Assembly: GCF_025118155.1 (NCBI RefSeq)
Contig: NW_026251395.1
Span: 806,001 to 870,000, forward strand
Direction: 5' to 3'
Length of the DNA stretch: 64,000 nucleotides
Origin: Cokeromyces recurvatus
Taxonomy: Eukaryota; Mucoromycota; Mucoromycetes; Mucorales; Mucoraceae
The first letter of the stretch is position 1, and each line of letters opens with the position of its first letter. Both the position numbers and the translations under genes were made by a program. Shown here piece by piece: positions 1 to 13,103 of the stretch. A model generated the notes under the pieces. That model saw only the letters and a program-made list of their open reading frames with translations. It did no database searches and was not told the DNA's origin.

Positions 1-3000
1 AAAAGGCAGTTCCAGAATTGTTTGAACAACAACCTGATTTATTATTTCAATTAGTGACCATGCTTAGTCCTGGACGTTTATTAAAGGAAAATGTCAATGT
101 CTATGCCGTTGATCAGCGTCCTGGACAGTTTGTTGTTACATTTCCTAAAGCTTATCATTCCGGATTTAATCATGGCGTAAGTTTTTTTTTTTTTTTTTTT
201 TATTTTTTTTTAGTAACAATAATTAATGATTTTGTCATACTTTTATACATATTGCATATAAAGTTTAATTTCTGTGAGGCTATTAATTTTGCTCCTAAAG
301 ATTGGGTCAGTTATGGATTAGAATGTGTAAAACGTTACAAAGAATTTAGAAAACAGCCTTGCTTTTCTCATGATGAATTATTGGTTACTGCAGCACAAAA
401 CATCCAATTAAAAGAAAAGATGGATTGGTTAAAACAAGGTCTTTATGAAATGCAGAACAGAGAATTTAAAGACCGTCAATTAGCTAGATCAAAAAAAATC
501 AAAGAGCACTTGGGTGTACAATCTGAAGAATTACAATGTATATATTGTAACTGTTTTACCTATTTATCTTACATTGGTTGTAAATGTACGGATAAAGTAG
601 CATGTTCTGATCATATTTCTGAGGTAAATAATAAGATGGAATCTTTTCTCTCTCTCTCTCTCTCTCCCTCTATATATACACACACACATATATATATATA
701 TATATATGTAAAAGATGAATTTCATTAATTGTTATAATTTAGTTATGTAGTTGTGATCATGCATCAAAGACACTCTATTTACGGTTTACTGATGAGCAGT
801 TATTAGAATTAATCAAACATATCTCCAACACAGATTCAAGTTCTTCAAATTGGTTTCAAAAGCTTGATAAGATCATGTCTTCTCGTCCTGCTCCATCTTT
901 AAAAACATTAAAGGAACTTTTGAAAGAAGGTTATGAAGCAAATGCTCCTAAGGATTCTTTAGATACTTTAGAGGACTATATTGAGGCAGCTGAACGTTGG
1001 ATCTTGGAAGCAGAGAAACTCTTGAATTATAAAACTGATTCATCTAAACCAAATCATCTTAAAAAGAACAAAAATGAAAGAGCAAAAGAGTTGATTGATA
1101 AGGCAGCAACAATTGGCTTTGATCTGCCTCATGTTGATAAAATTAAAACTTACTATGCTAAATTGAATGAATTCTCAAATAAATTGTCTAATGATGTATT
1201 AGAAGCCAAGGACAAAGATCTGATGATGCATCTTTATAAGGAAGGTGTTCGACTTCGTGCTGATTCTGAACAATTTAATCAACTTCAAACTATCATCGAA
1301 TCGTCTTCATGGGAGGAACAAGCTCAAAAGGCACTTGAAAGTCCTTTTAATCTTAAGAATGTTCGAAAACTGATTAAAGATGCTGAAGATATGACTATGA
1401 AGAATGAGCCATTATTAAATCGACTTGTGAAAATAGAAGAAATCGGCAGTAGCTTATTACAACGTATTGATAATATTTGTAGAGGGAAGGAAAAGATTGA
1501 AGTCGATGAAGAGGAAGCTATACTCCAGTTAGGTCAAAATGTCAAAGATAAGACATTGTCTATTGAATTAGAACCCCATTTGTTTGTACGATTAAAGAAT
1601 AACTTTGCACGATCAAAGAAGACTCTAAAAGAGCTTGAGGATGTGTTAAGAAACAAGTGCACTCATCCCTCTGTCATCAGTCGTCCTTCACTTACTGAAG
1701 CTCAACGCTATATGACATTATGTCGTGAAGTCTGTTTTAAATCAGATTTGATATCCGAGTTATCAACTGGATTAACTCAAATGGGGAAATGGAACGAGAA
1801 AATTCGTTCTGCTTTTATGAACGGTCGACAAAAGTCTTTAGAAGCAGTCTTGAAGGAGACACTCAATAACGTGCAACGTATCACATCAAGTGAAGGTCAA
1901 GCCGGTTTGTGGTGCATCTGTCGAAAGGCAGAATCGGGTCTTATGATCGAATGTGATATCTGTCATGACTGGTATCATAATTCATGTGTCAAAGTGCCTC
2001 GTAATGTAGTTCGTTCATCTAATTCATATATTTGCCCTATTTGTCTTCCTGGAGGAACAAATAAGAAGATTACGCATTTGTCAAGACAGCCTAGGATAGA
2101 AGAAGTCCATGAATTGATTACCCTCAGCCAAAACTTGATGTTCTGTCCTAAAGATTATAAGCTTGTTTTAGATATTTATAAGTTAATGCAAGACTATAGA
2201 CTTCGTGTACAGTCATTTTGTAGATCACGCACTCAATTAGGAATACAGGATATTCCACAAATCAAATATTATTTAAGAACGCTCTTGGGCCTTGAAGTGG
2301 CCTTACAAGATGAAATGGAATTCCTGCGTACTAAAGTTGAAGTGCTTATGCCAGTGAATCATCCTATGCCAGTAACAACTGCAGTACTTACAGAAAAGGC
2401 TTCAGAAAAAATATCAATTCCTACTGGTTTACCCTCTCCATCCATTGAATCACCACCAAATTCACAAATAACTATACCAAATCTTCAAACACCTACCACC
2501 TATACACTAAAGAAGAAAGAAAAAGAAGAAGAAGAAATATCAAAACTTTTACATTTAGACGAAAAAGCACCTTTGACTAATAATAATTCAAAAAATATTG
2601 AATGTATATGTAAAGATGCAACTGCCACTGATTCAAAGCAAAAGTTAATTCAATGTATCACCTGCAATCATTATTCACATCAAAACTGCGTTATCCGCTC
2701 TATTTACTTTATGACCAGTGACTTTTTTAAATGTTCTAAATGTCGTTATCTTGAAAACAATGCTTCTACATCCACAAATACCGAAAGCCGTAAGTATAAA
2801 TATATATACAAGTAAAACCTTTGTTGAAAATTAAAAAAAAAAAAAATATCTTTTATGTAATTTTAGAACCTCCTCGTTTACATATAACGGCATATGGTAC
2901 GAAACGTAGGATAGAGGAGGATAATGAAGTTTTATATAAACCTCAAAAAATTATTCGCTTAACTGTGAACCCACCAGCACAGCCAACAGTATCATCACTG

Positions 3001-3252
3001 CCATCTTCTTCATCATCTACACAACTTTCTACTCCATCCAGTGGTAAGAAAAGTTCTTCCTCTATTCATGGAAGCAGCGCCAATAGTAAAAGAAAGCCTC
3101 AAAGTCCTTTAGATGAGAATTATAAACATACCAGCAATAACAACGGTAAGAGAAAGCAGCGTTTTTCAGATGAAGATAATAGCCATAAACGAAAGCAGCA
3201 GCATTCTCCTGATGAGCATGGTCGATCTAGTCCTAAAAAGCATCGTACTTAA
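1..3252 (+). CDS. KDM5/JARID1-type histone H3K4 demethylase, 3' part
   Basis: The 5' end lies outside the window. Exons: <1-176, 264-623, 743-2789, 2867-3252; frame is kept across all joins. The first exon ends in the C-terminal part of a JmjC domain (AYHSGFNHG, whose first His is the distal iron ligand in KDM5 enzymes) and exon 2 continues FNFCEAINFAPKDW. A C5HC2 zinc finger (CIYCNCF...CKC...CSDH, then LCSCDH) follows, then a long helical PLU-1-like region. A PHD finger starts at LWCICRKAESG (about 1908-2052). A second, weaker PHD-like finger starts at ECICKDATATDS (2599-2752). The tail is Ser/Lys-rich and basic, probably disordered. The order JmjC, C5HC2, PLU-1, PHD is diagnostic of KDM5, which removes methyl groups from H3K4 in the nucleus. 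Intron 177-263 has no stop and is a multiple of three. Confidence 0.93.
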
Positions 3253-3645
3253 AAAAAAAAAAAAGTGATCGCTTTTTGTTAAATATTTTGTTTTTATTTG
3301 TCATATATGTATATCCTCTCTAATACCATCATCATCATCATCATCACTACTACTACTACTACTACCTTTTACTATGTAAATTATATCAACTGTTCTTTGC
3401 TTTTCTCTCTCTTCTCGCTTCCTCTCTCTTCTTTTCCTTTATAATTTATGATTTTATTCCACTCTAATCTCTTTCTCTTTTGTTATACATTCTGCCCTAC
3501 CACCTTTTCCCCCCCCCTTTAATCGGCTTAAAAGAGAAAGAGATTTACTAGCCCAAAAAATAAAATTTTTGAGTCATGGTAACTGTCAATAATGTTTGTA
3601 AAGAAAAGCATTTTAAATAGCGCATAGAAAAATCAAAAATAGAAG

Positions 3646-3690
<45 letters not shown>

Positions 3691-3767
3691 CATATTTGTA
3701 TATGTGTATATATTTTTTAAAAACCAAAATAAAATAAGAATTATACAACATTCTATACAAGACATTA
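3253..3767. other. Intergenic spacer, KDM5 to VPS54
   Basis: No gene seen. The stretch holds pyrimidine-rich 3' UTR-like sequence, short CAT and ACT triplet runs near 3330-3365, and a poly-T tract of about 40 nt ending near 3687 upstream of the VPS54 start. Confidence 0.6.
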
Positions 3768-6700
3768 ATGCCTAATAATATACCATCACGGACATCTATA
3801 GAAAATCCACACATGACTCGGACAGCCTCTGGTGTTAAACTAGCTTATTTAGCGTCCTCTCAACAGCCTCAGGTGCACATAAATAGTTCAACACATCATA
3901 CATCAGCATCAGCATCGTCAGCATCATCACCTAATTCGAATTCAGAAGTCACTGACGCTCTTTTCCATGGCACCTCTTCATTGATGCCTGCAACTAGTTA
4001 TGTTCGTCCTTTAGCTCGTGAAAGACCATTTGCTCGTGAAGATGTTGGCAATCCAAATACGAACAGTAGACCTCCTTCTATTCGATCAGCTACATCATTT
4101 GGAAGACCACTGACACGATTCAATACGGGGTATCATGCTCGTCATCATTCTAATTACTCCAACTTTAGCACCATGAGTGAGACTGCCTTGCCCTGGACAA
4201 CTCGAGATATTGGATTTAATGCTATCTCAGGTATAGCTGAATTACCAGATATATATATATATATATATATAAAAGAAAAAAATTAAAATAGCTTATGTCT
4301 ATATATAGGTGTCTTGAATGATCCTGCAAAGCCTAAAGATTCAACCAAACCAAATAAAGTAGATATTCCACCCGTACCACATGCCTCTATACCTCGCATA
4401 AAACCTAGCGATTTTGAGATTTATTTAAATCATATTGCACCTATCTTTGAAAAATACCAATACGATAAACTTATTAATAACAAAGATGAGCCAGTCGCTG
4501 TAGTTGTAGAAGAAGAAGAAGAAGAAGAGGAGGAGGAGGAGGAGGAGGAGGAGGAAAAAGAGAAATTATCATCATTAACAAAGCAGCAAAAGCAACGATC
4601 AAAACGTTCAAGTCGTAACCCGTACAGTTTACCACCTCAACATATTTTATCGAATGAAAGTTTATTAAATGAGGATACCTCCAAGACATCATCATCATCA
4701 CCACCACCACCACGCGATTTACCCATGTTGGAGAATGTGCCTGCCATCTTTTTTGAGCCTGACTTTTATCTTGAAAATCCACAGATATTTGATACCGTCT
4801 GTGAGGGAGCGGATATTGTAGGCAATAGTGGACCCAACCCCGCAATTTCCACCAATTCAATCCTTCAAGAGAAATTATCCTATTATTTGGATACAGTGGA
4901 GGTTCATTTATTACAAGAGATTGAGAATCGATCCTCCTCCTTCTTTGAAGCACTTAGTAATTTACAGGTATTGCATCAACAGACGCTTGATTGTGTGGCA
5001 CAGATTCATACGATAAGACAAAAGATGAAACAGATTCAGAATACAGAGTGCAATGATGGATTAGAGATCGTTCGACTTCAAGTGAGGAAAAGGAATTTGG
5101 AAAAGTTGTATCAAGTGACGAAAGCAGTTCAGGAGATACGATTATCTCAACCCATGATACAAACTTTACTTGGAAAGGGTGATTACTTTGCTGTATTGGA
5201 TTTAATTGATACCACAAGGAATAGACTGAATGGAGGGAATGATCATATTGATTTGAGTTCAGTAAAGGCATTAGCGAATTTTTCAAGTCAGTTGGATGAA
5301 ATGCAGAAAGCAGTGGGTGTGATGATGCAACATGATTTCCTTAGTATCTGTCTGTCTGATTTGTCTTACAAGGTTGAAAGTTTAGATTCAGACGTTGCAA
5401 AGCAGAGACTGTTAAGACAAGCTAAAGATGGGATGAAGGAAAGTGAGATACTTAAAAATGAGGGTATCCAATTGGATAAGGAGGAAGAATTACAAAACAG
5501 AGTTACTCCATGTATAGTGGGTTTATTAAGAACAGATCTGCTATCATCGACATTGCAAGGTTATCAAGAGCGACTCATGGTTGAGATAAAGGACATCATT
5601 CGTAAACGATACCCACCTACTACTACCCCATCCGAAAATTCAGGTGCCCATCTTGCGAAACAATTAAAGTCGATGCCATTTGCATCCTTTTTCCAAATGC
5701 TTCTAGACATATTTTCAACTCTTATTGAAGTCATTCAACGGGCTTCAGTTTACCATCAACTTTTAATACGCGTGATAGAGGGTCAAGATCGAGATCATAA
5801 AGTCTTGCTTAGTCTTAGTAAGGAATCAGCCGATATCGTCTTCTCTGCTGCTGACTTGGCACATGTACGATGTGGCAAATTAATTGGATTTCGAAGTGAT
5901 CAAAATGCATTACTGAATCCTACCGACTTTTATCGACTAACAAGTGTGATACGGACGTTCATTTTACAATCTGAAAACTTTTGTGGTCGTACCTGTTTTG
6001 GTTTACGAGGAACCATCGTCTCTCAACAAAAGGCATTTATTGATCATTTTCATATGGAGCGTGTAAAACAAGAAACACAATTGATCGAGAATGAACAATG
6101 GACAGCGAGTGAAGTGCCCTCTGATTTCCAATTGATTGTAGATAGAATATGTGAGGGTCGTATTTCAAGTTTTGTAGATGAAGCACAACAACAACAACAA
6201 CAGCAGCATATAGATGGAGAAAAGACCACAAAACATTTATTTATAAATGGTCATAGTTATTATATTGTGGGATGCAGTTTATTAATATTAAAGATGTTTG
6301 AAGATTATTTAAAATGCATTTTAAATTTAGAAAGCATGGCACCTGAAATTACACAAAAACTGTTAGAATTATTAAAGGTATAATAATAATAAACAGAATG
6401 ATGAAATGTATAAATGGATATGCTTATTTATTTATTTATTTTTTACTAGTTATTTAATTCAAGAGTTTGCCAAGTTATTTTAGGCGCAGGAGCTATGCGA
6501 TCTGCTGGCTTAAAGAATATTACTGCTAAACATTTAGGTAATAAATATATATATATGTATAAGAGTAATCATATTATAGGCTAAATAAAATGCTTATTTA
6601 TTAATTATAGCATTGGCTTCACAATCCTTGGCTATTATGATTGCATTAATCCCGAAACTGAAAGAGTGTATTAGTCGTCAAATGTCTACTAAACAAACTA

Positions 6701-6993
6701 GTTTATTATCAGAATTTGATCGAATCGTAAAAGATTTCACAAACCATCAGGGAGAAATTCATGCTAAACTAGTTGCTATTATGAATGAAAGATTTACTGC
6801 ACATGTTAAATCAATGCAAGCTATAAAATGGGATGAAGATGAACCTCAAACTGGTAAAAATGCAAATACATACATGGAAACATTAGTGACAGAAACATGC
6901 CGTTTACATAAAGTACTTTCAAAGTATTTACCAATACGTGATTTGAAGGTTTGCTCATTATATATAATAATAAGGAAAAATTATAAGAGAGAG

Positions 6994-7048
<55 letters not shown>

Positions 7049-7384
7049 TATTCATATATGCATATACATATATCTATGATTATCTTTTAGTTTATCATGT
7101 CTCAAGTATTTGAATCTTTTACGACACAGTTATCAGATCAAATCAGTCATATTTCTATCAAGACAGAAAAGGGCAAAAATAGATTAGCTCAAGATGCATC
7201 TTACTTTACTCGACGCTTAAAATCACTTCATCATATAGATCCACCTTCTAATTCTGTTATTGAAGCAGTGGAACATCTTGTTATATTACCATCATCTACT
7301 ACTACTACTACTACTACTACTACCACTTTACAAGCAAATGAATCGTTATCTGATCATTCTAATAAATCAACAGACTCTCCATAA
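3768..7384 (+). CDS. VPS54: VPS54, GARP tethering complex subunit
   Basis: Exons: 3768-4230, 4309-6377, 6450-6537, 6611-6948, 7091-7384, giving about 1083 residues (animal VPS54 is just under 1000). After a disordered Ser-rich N terminus comes ISGVLNDPAKP across the first join, a conserved VPS54 feature. Next are a Glu-run (4507-4558), the block FFEPDFYLENPQIFD, and the coiled-coil start LQEKLSYYLDTVEVHLLQEI with FFEALSNLQ. The C-terminal VPS54-like domain carries KLVAIMNERFTAHVKSM in exon 4. GARP tethers endosome-derived vesicles at the trans-Golgi; VPS54 is its specific subunit. Intron 1 is an AT repeat and intron 4 a long poly-T. The tail has ACT-encoded poly-Thr. The start is the first ATG, after a long poly-T leader. 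Confidence 0.93.
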
Positions 7385-7740
7385 TGATTATATAAAACAG
7401 TAACATTCTGAATGATATATTCAAGTTATTATCTAATAAAGTAATTTTTGATATGTACATCTATATAAATATATACATACATACATACATGTATATATAG
7501 TGTGTATGTGTGTGCTATTACGACTAATTAAGAGAGAGAAAGAGACATGCTATTATAAATGATATTTCATCTTTTTCTACATTGACAATCAATAGCCACT
7601 TACTATTCACTTTAAACTCCCTCTTTCACTCCCACCTCCCCCTTTTTTTTTCTACTACTACTAACTAAGAAACAGTAATTTCTTTTTATATGATATTATT
7701 TTCATAAGCATCATGTATACTGAGTTTAAAGTCTATAAAT

Positions 7741-8093
7741 ATGTATTATGTCGATGGCAACAAAAATGTGGTGCTGCCCCGGTAAGACATTACTATTATG
7801 CGAAATTATTACACTAAATGCTGTGTGAATGTTTTTTTTTTTCCTATCTTTAACGCGCAAATTTATTTTTTATTTTTTTATTTTTTATTTTTTTATTTTT
7901 TTGCCTCATATTATACCTAGTAATAAACCTTACACATAGCAAATTACATTTAGTAATTAACTTGATTAAATTAGAACTATACATTTGATTCCATAAAATA
8001 TTTTAGACAAATAATGAGTGAACCTATTCAACTTACAGGACGTAGAACGGATACAGACATTGTATTAACAGAGCAAATTGCTAATAAAGTAAG

Positions 8094-8169
<76 letters not shown>

Positions 8170-8930
8170 CCATCAAAATGTCTATACAAGTATATAAATG
8201 AATTGATTCAATTTTTTTACTTTAAAGTTAAAAATAGAATTACCTCGGCGTTATCGATTAACACATGAAATGAATTTATTATATAGTATAGACCAACATG
8301 GGATAAGTTTATCCACATTGTATCGACTAATGAAAAACAATAAAGGTCCGTGTATATTGGTTATAAAAGATGCAGATGGAAATGTAAAAAAAAGAAAAGA
8401 AAAAAAGAATACTTTCCCTCAAAATTACAAACATAATAAAGATCATTCTTTATTCTTTTTTTTTTTCATTTAGATTTTTGGAGCGTTTTTAAGTGAGACG
8501 TTAAAACCTAGTACACGTTATTATGGCACAGGTGAATGGTAACCATAACACGATCTTTTTCCAAGGATAATATAATAAATTAGCATGTAATTTTTCTTTT
8601 TCTTTTTTAGCTTTCTTTGGAAATGGAATTCAAGTGAATCTCAAATTAAAGCATATCATTGGACTGGTAAGAATGAATACATGATACTTACAGAAATGGG
8701 TTTTATTGCAATTGGAGGAGGGTAAATGAAAACAAACCAAAAAAAAGAAGAAGAAAATAAGATTTAATCAACAATTTATGTCTATTAGTGAAGGTGTATT
8801 TGGGTTATGGATAAATTCCGAATTAGAAAAGGGCTATAGCCAAACATGTCCTACTTTTGATAATGAAAGGTTATCACCAAAACCAGAATTTGAATGTGTA
8901 GAGTTAGAAGTATGGGGATTTCGTATATGA
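7741..8930 (+). CDS. TLDc-domain protein (OXR1/TLD family)
   Basis: Exons: 7741-7781, 8007-8088, 8228-8383, 8474-8538, 8611-8721, 8789-8930; about 198 residues. The start was chosen because the ATG at 7741 joins in frame to the exon carrying MSEPIQLTGRRTDTD; the ATG at 7713 is out of frame, and the 7741 frame is closed upstream by a stop at 7705. The rest is a TLDc fold: LPRRYRLTHEMNLLYSIDQH, IFGAFLSETLKP, YYGTGECFLWKW, MILTEMGFIAIGGG, EGVFGLWINSELEKG and the terminal ELEVWGF. TLDc proteins of the OXR1 type are linked to oxidative-stress protection and V-ATPase regulation. This is a near-minimal, domain-only version. The second intron contains 74 consecutive T. A shorter start at 8014 is the alternative. 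Confidence 0.87.
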
Positions 8931-9782
8931 TGAGCAACGACATTATTTTTTTTTTTTTTTTTTTTTGCAGTTGATATATAAACTACATAATAATAATTAT
9001 AATAATAAAATGCGGTAAAATTGTTTTTCCCCTAGTGTTTACCTTCTTTCATAATACATAAATAACACACATAGAATCTCCCGGAGCTTAAATTTAGCTG
9101 TCTTCTTTTTTTGGTAAATTGGATACGTATGCAATACTTAGACAAGTAGATGGATGACAGGCGGGATTTAGCGGGAATCAAACTGCCAAAAAGAAAGAAG
9201 AAGAAAGAAAAAAAAAAAAAAAGATAAATTTTTTACATTCAGGGCTCCAATCTAAAATACTTGTTTAGTCTTGTGCTGAGCCTTATTCGAAAGATAATAT
9301 CGTTACATGATTGGATAATTTTTATTTCATCGTAATATGACTCCGTAGCATAATCATATTCGTCATCATCATCTTCATTAACCATCTTGAATAATAAATA
9401 AATAAACAAAAAAAAAAAGAAAAAAAAAAAGAAAAAAAAAAGAAAAAAAAAAAAAAAAGAAAAAAAAAAAGGAAAAAAAATTATATTAATTCTTATTACT
9501 TATTTGCATTAGATTGTGTAACTAAAATACATGATCATTCTCAATAAACTTTATTTTATAATTTTTAAATGTTTGGCTAAAAGTGATGCAAGGGGGTGCT
9601 TACTAAAGCTTACAATAGGAATTTCAAAAAAAAAAAAGATTTAAACTTTTAGACTCTGTATATTAAATATATAAAACGCTTTTTTTTTTCTCTCCTTTTA
9701 TTTTATTATTTATTTATTTATTTTATTTTTTTATTTTATTTTTAAAAAAAAAAATCTTATCTTTTCATTATTGTTAGTAAAT
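8931..9782. other. Low-complexity intergenic DNA
   Basis: Spacer between the TLDc gene and G6PD. It holds poly-A runs interrupted by G (about 9409-9480), short T-rich stretches before the G6PD start, and one weak minus-strand gene candidate described separately. Confidence 0.5.
9032..9385 (-). CDS. Possible small two-exon gene, unknown
   Basis: On the minus strand an ATG at 9385 opens an acidic N terminus (MVNEDDDDEYDYATESYYDE). Read straight, the frame stops at 9239. Splicing from the GTATTT donor after 9261 to the acceptor before 9182 keeps the frame to a stop at 9032, giving about 91 residues that turn basic. The N-terminal half looks like real protein (balanced composition in an AT-rich background, EIKIIQSCNDIIFRIRLSTRL); the second half is less convincing. 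I do not recognise the family. A chance frame or a relic is possible. Confidence 0.3.
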
Positions 9783-9880
9783 ATGACTACAGCTATTGAA
9801 TTACTTCGCGAAGAAATTAACAAAGAACTTCAAGGTTCTGTCACTATTGTTGGTAAATATGTCTATTCAATATATAGCTA

Positions 9881-9911
<31 letters not shown>

Positions 9912-10571
9912 GTGTGTGTTTTTTGGATTACGCAACACGCATATTCTAGATAAATAAAACTGGGAAATCGAAATAGACTATTATTTTCCGGATTTAATTC
10001 ACCTTTATTATTATTATAGTTCTCGGTGCTTCAGGTGATCTTGCCAAAAAAAAGACATATCCTGCTTTATTTGGTCTTTATCAAAATGGGTTCTTACCAG
10101 AGAATACACGTATAGTCGGTTATGCACGTACAAAGATGGACCGTGAAGAGTATTTGAAACGTATTACACAATACATCAAATTGAAAAAGGATGATGATAA
10201 AGATAAATTAGAAGCATTCAAAGAAATTACAGATTATATTTCTGGACAATATGATCAGGACTCTTCTTATCAAGATCTGAATCAATTTATTGAACAAAGT
10301 GAAGAGAAACGTGGTATTGAAGGTGATAAAAAGAATCGCGTCTTTTATATGGCTTTACCTCCTTCAGTCTTTGTTTCTGTTGCGAAAGGTTTAAAATATA
10401 ATGTGTATTCAAAGGAAGGTAGTAATCGTGTTGTGGTTGAGAAACCATTTGGTATGGATTCTGAAACCTCTGATCATCTTGCTCGTGAATTGGGTGCTTT
10501 ATTTACTGAAAATGAGGTAAAGTTGGAAAATATAAATAGATAGACAGGATAGATCATGTAACAAATGGTGG

Positions 10572-10602
<31 letters not shown>

Positions 10603-11710
10603 AAAATGTTCGCTATAAACCTTTTTTTTTCCCCTTCAATCTTTAGATTTATCGTATTGATCATTATCTTGGTAAGGAAATGGTAAAGAATATCATGAAT
10701 CTGCGTTTTGCCAATGTTTTACTCGGTCATGCTTGGGATCGTACCTATATTGATAATGTACAAATTACATTTAAAGAACCTTTTGGTACAGAAGGACGTG
10801 GCGGTTATTTTGATGAATTTGGTATCATTCGTGATGTAATTCAAAACCGTAAGTTCTCCCTTTATATTAAAGGAGAAAAGACATTTTTTTTTAAAAAAAA
10901 AAGTAAATAATAACATACATAAACGATGAATTAGATTTACTTCAAGTTCTTACTTTAATTGCTATGGAAAGACCTATCTCAACAGACGCCGAATCTATTC
11001 GAGATGAAAAAGTAAAAGTATTGAAATGTATTGAGCCTATCTCTATTGAAGACACACTTTTAGGTCAATATGTAGCTGCTAATGGTAAACCTGGTTATCT
11101 GGAGGATGAAACTTTAAAGAATAAAGAAAGTCTTACCCCTACTTTTGCTGCTGTCGTCTGTTGGATTAATAATGAACGTTGGGAAGGTGTGCCATTCATC
11201 TTAAAGGCAGGTAAAGCTCTTAATGAAGCCAAGGTAGAGGTACGTATTCAATTCCATCATGTGGCTGGTAACCTTTATAAAGGATCTCCTCGTAATGAAC
11301 TTGTCATTCGTATCCAACCTAAAGAAGCTGTTTATATGAAGTTTAATAACAAACAACCTGGTTTATCTTATCAAACTATTCAAACTGACCTCGACTTGTC
11401 TTATCATGAAAGATATACGAATTTATTCATTCCTGATGCATACGAATCTTTAATTTTAGATGTCTTGCGTAACGACCATTCTAACTTTGTTCGTGATGAT
11501 GAACTAGAACGTGCCTGGAAGATCTTTACACCTTTACTCCATAAGATTGATCGTCATGACGATGATGTGGAAATCAAACCTTATGAATACGGTTCTCGTG
11601 GTCCAGCAGAGTTGAAAGATTTTGTTAAAAAGTATGGTTATCATCGTGATACTCAAGTTAATTATCAATGGCCTCAACAGAATGTGAATCCTTCTTTGAA
11701 CAAACTTTAA
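9783..11710 (+). CDS. ZWF1: Glucose-6-phosphate 1-dehydrogenase
   Basis: Exons: 9783-9852, 10020-10516, 10647-10848, 10935-11710; about 514 residues, the normal length. It catalyses the NADP-dependent first step of the oxidative pentose phosphate pathway in the cytosol. The NADP fingerprint [10 protein letters not shown] spans the first join (residues about 26-35). VVVEKPFG precedes the substrate motif [10 protein letters not shown] (about 191-200, active-site His). Further conserved blocks are [40 protein letters not shown] and the tail [10 protein letters not shown]. Intron 1 (9853-10019) contains a GT dinucleotide run; intron 2 contains a poly-A tract. The gene ends convergently with the minus-strand gene at 12076. 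Confidence 0.97.
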
Positions 11711-12075
11711 CCAAAAAAAAAAAAAAAAAAAAAAAAAGTGCCATCTTATACGCCCTATTATATCTCGCTCTATTCTCTCGCTCTATTTTCTTTCTCTCTC
11801 TCTCTCTCTCTTTCTCCCTTTAGTTCCATTCTCTTTTCTTGTATTGTATCATATATGTCATAAAAGACAAAAAAATACAAAAGGGCAAACGTATACATAT
11901 AAACATATTATAAATAAATTTTTGTTATATAATAAATCATATAAAGTATATAGTAAATGATGTACAGCTATTTTTTTTTCTTTTTTCTTTTTTCTTGATT
12001 GATTTTTTCTTTTTTTTTTTTTTTTAAATAAAAAAAAAAGGTGGTGGTAGTGGTGGTATACATATGTTAGTGGGA

Positions 12076-13070
12076 TTAATTTATCCATTTTTTCGTTTGT
12101 TGTTGTGAATCATGTATTGCTTTATTATATTTCATAGTAGTATGTTTAGATGAGGAGGATACTTTCTTTTTAGTAGTAAATGAAGGTGATGAGGATCTCG
12201 TGACAGATCGCTGAACTGAGTAGCGTCTATTTGGTATAGGAGAAGTAGAAGGTGGTGATGATGGACCTATTTTTGTGCTTACAGGTGATGATGATGGGCT
12301 TATTTTCGTACTCGTAGTATTTATTCCACTACTAGATAGTCTTCTTCGAAATGGTTGCTGGTTCGTATTTGTTGACGAATGTATGATTAATGATTTCGGC
12401 CGTCTGTTCGGCAGTGAAGGATATGAGGTATGTTTCGGTGAGGTAGCATAGGTTGTATTTGTGGAGGCTTTAAAGAAATAGGAGTGAATTAGTAAATATT
12501 CTTTTTCATTATTCTACAATTTGATTATTAAATAAATATACCATCTATTAATTGTCGATTATTTTGTGAAACAGCAGTTTGTGCCTGATCAATCAGATCT
12601 ACAAGCATCGTACGAATCCTTTCAAATGCAGCATCTTCGTCTTTAATACATTTCTCTAATTCAAGTATATCATCATTATTAGGAGAAGGAGGCTGCTAAG
12701 AAAGAAAGAAAGAGAATATATAAGTCACATGTTCTACATGATATAAATAAATAAAAATACCATAATGTCATCTTCACTTAAAGTTGTATCTAAACCTGGT
12801 GTTAGTGGTCTCTCTATTCTGCATAATGATGAGTCTTTATACATGCATATGTGTATATATATTTTTTATTTTTTCAACTTACGCTGCTAATCTATTTTGT
12901 AAATCACTTATAGTCATTGATTGTTCTTTTATTACTGTTTCTAATGTTTGATTTAAAGTCAATAGAGACTTTTTTTCTATTTCCAGATCTTCAATCTTAT
13001 AACAAAATAAAGTAAGAAAAGAAAAGAAAAAAAGGGGTTTCCTTACATTATTCTATTGTCCCTCCCCTTA

Positions 13071-13103
<33 letters not shown>

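Noticed and set aside
4474..4953. Minus-strand ORF of 159 codons opposite VPS54
   Set aside because: Its Leu/Pro runs are the antisense of the poly-Glu repeat; VPS54 is clearly the real gene.
7713..7781. ATG at 7713 as TLDc start
   Set aside because: Joining it to the acceptor at 8006 gives an immediate stop; the ATG at 7741 joins in frame.
9171..9187. tRNA-like GGGAATCAAACTGCC
   Set aside because: Superficial T-arm resemblance only; no cloverleaf could be formed around it. No tRNA was found anywhere in the window.
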